Assembly: GCA_011322575.1 (NCBI GenBank)
Contig: DRMK01000055.1
Coordinates: 1-6,099 of the forward strand
Direction of reading: 5' to 3'
Length of the DNA stretch: 6,099 nucleotides
Source: Gammaproteobacteria bacterium
GTDB lineage: Bacteria > Pseudomonadota > Gammaproteobacteria > Thiohalospirales > Thiohalospiraceae
Part shown: in pieces, positions 1 to 5,435 of the stretch
Numbering within the stretch: the stretch's first letter is position 1
How the letters are laid out: every line of letters begins with the position of its first letter
The notes under the pieces: generated by a model
The model's database searches: none
Told to the model about the DNA's origin: nothing
The model's input: only the letters and a program-made list of their open reading frames with translations
Program-made: the position numbers and the translations under genes

Positions 1-659
1 CCCGCCTCTACACCGACTACGGCCTGTTCACCAGCGATCCGGAGATAGGCGAGGATCTGCACAGCATCTTCCTGCAGCTGACCAGCATGGGCAAGGTATC
101 GAAGCTGAACAGGCTGCTGCAATCACCCTTCACGCTGCACGCCGCCCTGCTGAAGAAGATCGAGCGGGAGGCGCGCAACGCAAGCCGCGGCAAGCCGGCC
201 CGCATCATCGCCAAATTCAACGCCCTGGTGGAGCCGCAGATCATCCGGGCCCTGTACCGCGCCTCCATGGCGGGGGTGGAAATCGACCTGATAGTGCGCG
301 GGATCTGCTGCCTGCGGCCGGGGCTCGCGGGGATCTCGGAGCGGATCCGGGTGCGCTCCATAGTCGGCCGCTTTCTGGAGCACACCCGGGTATATCTTTT
401 CGAAAATGGCGGGGATCCGGAACTCTACTGCTCCAGCGCCGACTGGATGAACCGCAACATGTTCCACCGGGTGGAGGTGGCCTTCCCCATCGAGACCCGC
501 AAGCTGCGCAACCGCATCATGCGCGAGCTGCAATGCTACCTGGAGGACAACACCCAGGCGTGGCTGCTGCAGAGCGACGGCAGCTACCACCGCCTCGTCC
601 CCGGCAAGGAGGAGCCACGCTCCGCGCAGCAGATGCTCCTCGAGAAACTCGCGGGCTGA
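1..659 (+). CDS. ppk1: Polyphosphate kinase 1, C-terminal part (5' end outside the window)
   Basis: Ppk1 reversibly transfers the gamma phosphate of ATP onto inorganic polyphosphate. The reading frame is already open at base 3 (bases 1-2 finish an earlier codon) and gives 218 residues before TGA at 657-659. An internal ATG at 87 is not the start, because family sequence (RLYTDYGLFTSDPEIG) continues upstream of it. Recognisable C-terminal PPK blocks follow in order: NALVEPQIIRALYRASMAGV, LIVRGICCL, SIVGRFLEHTRVYLFENGG, and YCSSADWMNRN. By family knowledge, the Arg of VRG (codon 297-299) and the His of LEH (codon 381-383) correspond to active-site residues numbered near R564 and H592 in E. coli PPK. 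The autophosphorylated histidine lies upstream, outside the window. The gene converges on ppx, which makes the opposing enzyme. The C-terminus is intact and shows no frameshift. Confidence 0.96.
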   Translation, partial: RLYTDYGLFTSDPEIGEDLHSIFLQLTSMGKVSKLNRLLQSPFTLHAALLKKIEREARNASRGKPARIIAKFNALVEPQIIRALYRASMAGVEIDLIVRGICCLRPGLAGISERIRVRSIVGRFLEHTRVYLFENGGDPELYCSSADWMNRNMFHRVEVAFPIETRKLRNRIMRELQCYLEDNTQAWLLQSDGSYHRLVPGKEEPRSAQQMLLEKLAG

Positions 660-714
660 GGAGACAGCCTCCCCCCCGGTTCCCCGGCGCGCATCCCGCC
701 CGTCCAGGAGGGTT

Positions 715-731
715 TGGCGCGCCACGCGCCA
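715..731. other. Small GC hairpin downstream of ppk1
   Basis: TGGCGCG (715-721), a three-base loop CCA, and CGCGCCA (725-731) form a perfect 7-bp stem about 55 bases after the ppk1 stop. No T-run follows on the plus strand, so it does not meet the usual pattern of an intrinsic terminator. It could still stabilise the ppk1 mRNA 3' end or help Rho-dependent termination. In sequence this GC-rich, a stem like this can also arise by chance. Confidence 0.25.
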
Positions 732-758
732 GCCACTGAAGCAGCGGAATGGTCAACG

Positions 759-1033
759 GGGTCTTCCCCAAAAAAGTGTGGGTAAAATTTGGTAAATCAC
801 CGCGTAGCGGCTTCGTCCTTGACAAGCGGAATGCACGCCACATACTCGGTAGCCAAAAGGGGATTGGGGGTGTCTGGCTGGAGACTGCCGGATATCCGCC
901 ATCTGCGCCGATTGCAAGTAATCCAGCTATCCCAAAGTGTCCCCAATCCCCTTCTGCCGACCATCTTCTGGCGTGCATTCCGCTTGTCAAGGATGATTTA
1001 CCAAATTTTACCCACACGATTTGGGGAAGACCC
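759..1033. mobile_element. MITE-like non-coding element with long terminal inverted repeats
   Basis: The two ends are inverted copies. Block 759-799 matches the complement of 994-1033 apart from one indel and about two substitutions. Block 816-840 is a perfect 25-base complement of 969-993. Block 857-869 is a perfect 13-base complement of 941-953. The short inner pair GCTGGA (877-882) and TCCAGC (922-927) continues the fold, with palindrome CGGATATCCG (889-898) near the centre. The right arm is contiguous where the left arm carries 16 extra bases (800-815). Directly outside the ends, GGTCAACG (751-758) and GCTCACCG (1034-1041) agree at 6 of 8 positions, as expected of an aged 8-bp target duplication. 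There is no transposase, so it would have to be moved in trans. From memory, termini starting GGGTCTTCC and 8-bp duplications fit the ISL3 family; this is unverified. A large fixed hairpin separating convergent genes is the alternative reading. Confidence 0.65.
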
Positions 1034-1035
1034 GC

Positions 1036-2544
1036 TCACCGAAACAGCAGCCTGAACCCCGCCGCCGCCAGATAGGCGGCCTCCTGCTCCAGATCGCTGC
1101 TTACCAGGGGATGACGCTCCAGCCAGCCGGCGGGGAAATGGAGCCGCAGGGAATCCTTGCCCGCCTCGAGCTCAACCGGCGGAGCAGCGGCGCCGCTGCG
1201 GCTGCGGTGGAACAGCACCGCAAGGCGCAGCAGCACCGCCAGCCGCAACATGGAACGGCGCTGCCGCTTGGGCAGCTCCCTGAATACCGCCACGGGGAAC
1301 TTGCGCCGGTGGGCGCGGATCAGGGTGGCCAGCAGCTTCTGCTCCTGGCGCGAAAACCCCGCGAGGTCGCTGTGCTCCGCGATGTACGCCCCGTGCTTGT
1401 GATACTGGCTGTGGGCGATGGAGAGGCCGATCTCGCAGATCTCCGCCGCCCAACCCAACATCCGGCTCCATCCCCCATCCTCCAGCCCCCACGCCCCGGC
1501 CACCTGCGCCAGCAGCCCCTGGGCCTGCTCCCTCACCCGCGCCGCCTGTTCCTGGTCCAGATGGTAACGCCGGGCAAGCTCCGAGATGCTGCGGGCGCGG
1601 ATATCCTCATCCCGGATCCGCCCCACCAGCTCGTACAGCAGCCCCTCCCGCAGCGCCCCCTCCGATACCTCCATGCGCTCGATGCCAAGCGCCTCGAAAC
1701 TCCCCAGCAGCACCATTACGCCCCCGGCAAATACCGGCGCCCGCTCGCCACCCAGACCGGCAAGCCGATCCAGCCTGTCGCTGCGCCCCAGCTCCAGCAG
1801 TCTCTCCTTGAGACGCCGCAGGGAGGCGAGCGTGATCCCCTCCCGGCTCCATCCCGCGGCGCGCACCACCCGCTCCACCGCCCGAATGGTTCCGGAGGCC
1901 CCGATGGGCCGATCCCAGCCCAGCCTGCGAAACCTGGCGGTCACCGGCTCCAGCTCCATGCGCACGTCCAGCAGCGCGCGCTTGATCGCCTTGCGGGTGA
2001 TTTTCCCCTCGGCAAACCGGGAGCGGGTCATGGAGACGCAACCCATGTAGAGGCTCTCCATGTAGTAGGTCTCGAACCCCTGCCCCACGATCAGCTCAGT
2101 GCTGCCGCCGCCGATATCCATCACTAGGCGCCTCCTGCCGTCCGACGCCAGGCTGTGCGCCACTCCCAGGTAGATGAGGCGCGCCTCCTCCACACCGGAG
2201 ATTATCGAGATGGGATGCCCCAGCGCCTGCTCCATCTCCTCGACGAGCGGCCCGGAGTCACGCACGCTGCGCAGGGTGTTGGTGCCGACGGCACGCACCC
2301 GCTCCGCCGGCAGGCCCGAGAGACGCTCCCCAAAGCGGCCCAGGCACTCCAGGGCACGCCGCTTCACCTCCGGGACGATACGCCGCTCCGCATCCAGACC
2401 GCCCCCGAGGCGCACCATCTCCCGCAGGCGATCCACCACTCTCACCTCCCCTCCGTGCAGCCGGGCGACGATCAGATGGAAGCTGTTGGAGCCCAGATCA
2501 AGGGCTGCAATGGTCTCGCCGCTCTCCGTGGCAGGGTGGGACAT
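1036..2544 (-). CDS. ppx: Exopolyphosphatase (Ppx/GppA family)
   Basis: Ppx releases terminal phosphate processively from long-chain polyphosphate. The 502 residues match the length of E. coli Ppx (513) and align throughout. The ASKHA-fold phosphate loops are DLGSNSFH (16-23) and DIGGGSTE (143-150). The catalytic acidic segment is ISGVEEARLIYLGV (115-128), where E119/E120 correspond to the catalytic Glu around E121 of E. coli. GASGTI (215-220) and SEGALREGLLYE (294-305) are also typical. The C-terminal HD-like helical domain carries IAHSQYHKHGAYI (376-388). One oddity is that the usual His-Glu of the AA..LHEIG motif reads Cys370-Glu371. The ATG at 2544 is chosen because MSHPATESGETIAALDLGSNS starts just as family members do; a weak GAGAG lies upstream. 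TGA at 1036-1038 lies 2 bases from the MITE-like element and within its proposed target duplication. GppA is less likely, given the full-length Ppx-like similarity and the ppk1 neighbour. Confidence 0.95.
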   Translation of the reverse strand: MSHPATESGETIAALDLGSNSFHLIVARLHGGEVRVVDRLREMVRLGGGLDAERRIVPEVKRRALECLGRFGERLSGLPAERVRAVGTNTLRSVRDSGPLVEEMEQALGHPISIISGVEEARLIYLGVAHSLASDGRRRLVMDIGGGSTELIVGQGFETYYMESLYMGCVSMTRSRFAEGKITRKAIKRALLDVRMELEPVTARFRRLGWDRPIGASGTIRAVERVVRAAGWSREGITLASLRRLKERLLELGRSDRLDRLAGLGGERAPVFAGGVMVLLGSFEALGIERMEVSEGALREGLLYELVGRIRDEDIRARSISELARRYHLDQEQAARVREQAQGLLAQVAGAWGLEDGGWSRMLGWAAEICEIGLSIAHSQYHKHGAYIAEHSDLAGFSRQEQKLLATLIRAHRRKFPVAVFRELPKRQRRSMLRLAVLLRLAVLFHRSRSGAAAPPVELEAGKDSLRLHFPAGWLERHPLVSSDLEQEAAYLAAAGFRLLFR

Positions 2545-2692
2545 TCACTCTCGACCCGCCGGGTTCCGCGGGCGCAGGAAAAGGCTCTTCGTTACGGGAT
2601 GGCATGAATCATGCGCCCGCGCGACAATCCGGCAAATCATCCCCGGCGGGCGGCGGCTCGCCCTGTTCCCGCCCGCTCCGGAGAAGAGCCGC

Positions 2693-2720
2693 AAAAAAAG
2701 GGCGCCCCCGGGGACGCCCT
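2693..2720 (-). terminator. Rho-independent terminator of rpmE
   Basis: Read on the minus strand, bases 2719-2700 form GGGCGTCC, loop CCGG, GGGCGCCC: an 8-bp GC stem with one T-G pair. Seven T residues follow (2699-2693). This is a textbook intrinsic terminator about 30 bases past the rpmE stop. It insulates ppx (start 2544) from rpmE transcription, so ppx should have its own promoter in 2545-2692. I found no convincing hexamer pair there. Confidence 0.92.
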
Positions 2721-2750
2721 CCTTTCCGGCCCGACATCTCACGGGCAGGG

Positions 2751-2954
2751 CTATTTCATGCCGTACTTCTGGCGGAACTTGTCCACCCGGCCGGCGGTAT
2801 CCACAATCTTCTGCTTGCCGGTGAAGAAGGGGTGGCAGACGGAGCAGACGTCGATATGCAGATCACGCCCCGCGGTGGATCTGGTGCGGAACGACTCGCC
2901 GCAGCTGCAGGTCACGGTGATCTCTTCGTAGGCTGGATGGATATCCGGCTTCAT
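2751..2954 (-). CDS. rpmE: 50S ribosomal protein L31, zinc-binding type
   Basis: L31 is a small protein of the 50S subunit that contributes to the bridge with the 30S head. The 67-residue product begins MKPDIHPAYEEITVTCSCGE and ends in DKFRQKYGMK. C16, C18, C37 and C40 give the CxC...CxxC zinc site of the C+ paralogue, and HPFFTGKQ (41-48) is the family signature. A longer in-frame reading from 3041 exists, but the ATG at 2954 is preferred: it matches the family N-terminus and has AGAGG about 8 bases upstream. TAG is at 2751-2753. The gene is a single-cistron unit with its own promoter (3026-3054) and terminator (2693-2720), lying between ppx and the Nif3-like gene on the same strand. Having all four cysteines means it would be the zinc-replete form; any cysteine-less paralogue would be elsewhere. 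Confidence 0.97.
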   Translation of the reverse strand: MKPDIHPAYEEITVTCSCGESFRTRSTAGRDLHIDVCSVCHPFFTGKQKIVDTAGRVDKFRQKYGMK

Positions 2955-2984
2955 GGCAACAACCTCTCTCGCAAATCGGGCACC

Positions 2985-3008
2985 GCGCCACCCGCACCAA
3001 GCGGGCGC
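2985..3008 (-). promoter_or_regulatory. Hairpin in the rpmE 5' leader
   Basis: On the minus strand CCCGC (3005-3001), loop TTGGT, and GCGGG (2995-2991) form a perfect stem. Outer GCGCC/GGCGC segments (3008-3004 and 2989-2985) offer a competing or extended pairing. It lies between the predicted transcription start near 3018 and the ribosome binding site near 2965. Autogenous control of rpmE through its leader is reported for E. coli, so this is a candidate L31 operator. That role is inference; only the stem is seen. Confidence 0.4.
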
Positions 3009-3025
3009 CGCATGCAGAGGCGGGG

Positions 3026-3054
3026 ATAATACGGAGCTCATACGGGATTGTCAA
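3026..3054 (-). promoter_or_regulatory. Sigma-70 promoter of rpmE
   Basis: The minus strand reads TTGACA (3054-3049), a 17-base spacer, and TATTAT (3031-3026). The -35 is a perfect consensus, the -10 matches 5 of 6, and the spacing is optimal. The -35 box lies inside the last codons of the Nif3-like gene (the DIDNPV end) and the -10 just after its stop. The predicted start near 3018 leaves a leader of about 64 bases before rpmE. The strength suits a ribosomal protein gene. Confidence 0.88.
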
Positions 3055-3790
3055 TATCGACGAACTCGTGCTCCAGGCCGAAGCGCCGCGCCAAATGGCC
3101 GCCCAGCGCCTCGACGCCGTAGCGCTCGGTGGCGTGGTGTCCGGCGGCGAAAAGGTGAATCCCGCACTCCCTGGCTACGTGCACGGCGGGCTCGGACACC
3201 TCGCCGGTGATGTAGGCATCCACGCCCATCCCGGCCGCCTCCTCCAGATATCCGTGGGCGGCGCCGCTGCACCAGGCAACCCTGGCGATACGCTCGGGCC
3301 CCGCGCAGATCTGCAACGGCTCCCTACCCAGCCGGCTGGCGATGTGCTGCGCGAACCGCGGCGCGCTCACCGGGGCATCCGGCACCCCCACCATGCCGAG
3401 CGGTGGTTCGCCGCCAAACCTCCCCTGCGGCCGCAGGTCCAGGACCCTGGCGAGCCGGGCGTTGTTGCCCAGCTCGGGATGGGCATCCAGCGGCAGATGC
3501 CACGCCAGCAGGCTGATACCGGAGTGCAGCAGCCGCGCGATACGGGCCCGCTTCACCCCGGTGATCACCGGGCTCTCCCCTCTCCAGAAATAGCCGTGGT
3601 GCACCAGGAGCGCATCCGCCTCCAGCTCCCCGGCGCGCTCCAGCAGGGCCTGGCAGGCGCTTACCCCGCTCACCAGTCTCCGCACCTCCGCCCTGCCCTC
3701 CACCTGCAACCCGTTGGGGCAGCCATCCTGAAACGATGCCGAATCGAGCAGCCCGTCCACATACTCCACCAGCTCCCGCAGTTGTACCAT
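3038..3790 (-). CDS. Nif3-like dinuclear metal centre protein (YbgI family)
   Basis: This family forms a toroidal hexamer with a two-metal site. It is often annotated as a GTP cyclohydrolase I type 2 homologue, but its physiological function is not settled. The 250 residues match E. coli YbgI (247). Metal ligands are recognisable: H64-H65 in LLVHHGYFWRGE, D102 in AWHLPLDAHPELGNN, H218 in AAGHHATERYG, and E222 four residues later, the same spacing as H215/E219 of YbgI. The QDGCPNGLQV block (21-30) near the N-terminus is also typical. The ATG at 3790 is preferred over an upstream in-frame ATG at 3886, which would overlap the divergent protease gene; family members begin near VQLRELVEYVDGLL, and GAGGG lies about 10 bases upstream. 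TGA is at 3038-3040. A Nif3-like gene beside a DegS/AlgW-type protease gene is, as I recall, also seen in Pseudomonas. The 3' end hosts the rpmE -35 box. Confidence 0.93.
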   Translation of the reverse strand: MVQLRELVEYVDGLLDSASFQDGCPNGLQVEGRAEVRRLVSGVSACQALLERAGELEADALLVHHGYFWRGESPVITGVKRARIARLLHSGISLLAWHLPLDAHPELGNNARLARVLDLRPQGRFGGEPPLGMVGVPDAPVSAPRFAQHIASRLGREPLQICAGPERIARVAWCSGAAHGYLEEAAGMGVDAYITGEVSEPAVHVARECGIHLFAAGHHATERYGVEALGGHLARRFGLEHEFVDIDNPV

Positions 3791-3823
3791 GACCGTTTTT
3801 CCCTCGAGGTTCGTTTGAAGTAG

Positions 3824-3829
3824 AGTATA
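3824..3829 (-). promoter_or_regulatory. Possible -10 box for the Nif3-like gene
   Basis: The minus strand reads TATACT (5 of 6 matches to TATAAT) 34 bases upstream of the Nif3-like ATG at 3790. I see no good -35 at 16-18 bases further upstream, so this is weak. The opposite strand of the same AT patch reads TATAAA (3826-3831), only 2 bases before the protease ATG at 3834 and too close to serve that start. The 43-base gap (3791-3833) must be shared by divergent genes, so the protease promoter probably lies inside the start of the Nif3-like gene; I could not identify it. Confidence 0.35.
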
Positions 3830-3833
3830 AAGC

Positions 3834-4964
<1,131 letters not shown>

Positions 4965-5011
4965 TTTGGTGATTCCATGCGGTTATTGCGAGGCATGGAG
5001 AATTCACCAAA
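4965..5011 (+). repeat. Long imperfect hairpin directly after the protease stop codon
   Basis: TTTGGTGA plus TTCCATGC (4965-4980) pairs with GCATGG (4993-4998) and TTCACCAAA (5003-5011), with a small bulge and a 12-base loop. The left arm begins at the base right after the TAG stop (4962-4964). No T-run follows the right arm, so it is not a standard intrinsic terminator. It could protect the mRNA 3' end, support Rho-dependent termination, or be a copy of a dispersed extragenic palindrome. The symmetry is clear; the role is not. Confidence 0.6.
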
Positions 5012-5155
5012 TCCGCCGTAGCACACCAGGAAAGACGCCTCTGAAATACGAAACAGCCCTCTATCCGGTCGGAGAAATTACGTCACAGATCACAATAATC
5101 AGACGAGATGGCTAGTACTCTTTCAAGGTAATAAATCAGGATTCAGCGTCCCTGT

Positions 5156-5292
5156 GGTGTTTCGCGGCAAGGCGCAGTGCGCAGGCAATGGTTGTTCCCT
5201 TGTCAAGCACTGCAACGCCGCGGAAGCACCCGAACCATTTGACTGACAAAGCCATTCGGGGCATCTTGCCACTGTAGCGAGGCAAAGCTACA
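5156..5292. repeat. Block of consecutive inverted repeats, possibly a dispersed repeat or structured RNA
   Basis: Three hairpins lie in a row. The first is long: GGTG (5156-5159), CGCGGC (5163-5168) and GCAGTGC (5174-5180) pair with GCACTGC (5207-5213), GCCGCG (5217-5222) and CACC (5227-5230). The second pairs CCCGAA (5229-5234) with TTCGGG (5255-5260). The third pairs TGTAGC (5273-5278) with GCTACA (5287-5292). Long-range pairings compete with these: GGCAAG (5166-5171) with CTTGCC (5265-5270), AATGGTT (5188-5194) with AACCATT, and TTGCC (5266-5270) with GGCAA (5281-5285). No coding potential is apparent. The layout looks to me like a dispersed gammaproteobacterial repeat, but I cannot confirm a family. 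Its position upstream of a promoter would also suit a regulatory element. Confidence 0.45.
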
Positions 5293-5308
5293 CTTCCAAT
5301 CAGGGGTA

Positions 5309-5338
5309 TTGACGCCTAAACGGTGGAAAAAATGTAAT
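5309..5338 (+). promoter_or_regulatory. Sigma-70 promoter candidate for the gene at 5436
   Basis: TTGACG (5309-5314, 5 of 6 matches), an 18-base spacer, and TGTAAT (5333-5338, 5 of 6 matches). Transcription would start near 5345 and give a leader of about 90 bases. It is the best promoter-like pair in the gap and points toward the right-hand gene. A second -10-like GATAAT at 5357-5362 has no matching -35. Confidence 0.5.
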
Positions 5339-5419
5339 ATTTCTGCGGATAGTGCCGATAATATCTGGGCGGATCACAATCCACGGTATTCCGGCAAGGT
5401 ACGAGATGCAGTTACATCT

Positions 5420-5429
5420 TTACCGGTAA
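5420..5429. promoter_or_regulatory. Perfect 10-bp palindrome just before the start codon at 5436
   Basis: TTACCGGTAA is a perfect palindrome ending 6 bases before ATG 5436. It contains the only purine-rich stretch available for ribosome binding (GGTAA). A stem AGATG (5404-5408) with CATCT (5415-5419) sits just upstream. It could be an operator or a small stem that hides the start region. Chance occurrence is possible. Confidence 0.25.
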
Positions 5430-5435
5430 TATTCG

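Larger units (their letters stand above)
4965..5435. other. Gene-free region of about 470 bases
   Basis: No reading frame here looks like a real protein; those that are open are short, lack credible start sites or run into neighbouring genes. The stretch is visibly richer in A and T than the genes around it. From left to right it contains the hairpin after the protease gene (4965-5011), an unremarkable part (5012-5155), a dense set of inverted repeats (5156-5292), a promoter candidate (5309-5338), and the leader of the downstream gene with a small stem (5403-5420) and a palindrome (5420-5429). I see no tRNA, rRNA or CRISPR signature. Confidence 0.7.

Noticed and set aside
517..1017. Minus-strand open frame of 166 codons spanning the end of ppk1 and the inverted-repeat element
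   Set aside because: It crosses a well-supported gene on the other strand, and its N-terminal part is only the translation of the repeat arms, so repeated motifs appear in it twice. There is no protein family evidence.
1021..2127. Plus-strand open frame of 368 codons opposite ppx
   Set aside because: Its composition (rich in Pro, Gln, His, Arg, Leu) is typical of antisense reading of a GC-rich gene. The minus strand encodes an unmistakable Ppx.
2583..2690. 8-bp inverted repeat GGCTCTTC (2583-2590) and GAAGAGCC (2683-2690) flanking the ppx upstream region
   Set aside because: The arms are 92 bases apart with no supporting inner pairing or duplication; probably chance.
5156..5230. Integron attC-like site
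   Set aside because: The stem-loop invites the idea, but the paired RYYYAAC and GTTRRRY core sites are not found at its ends, and there is no integrase or cassette layout.
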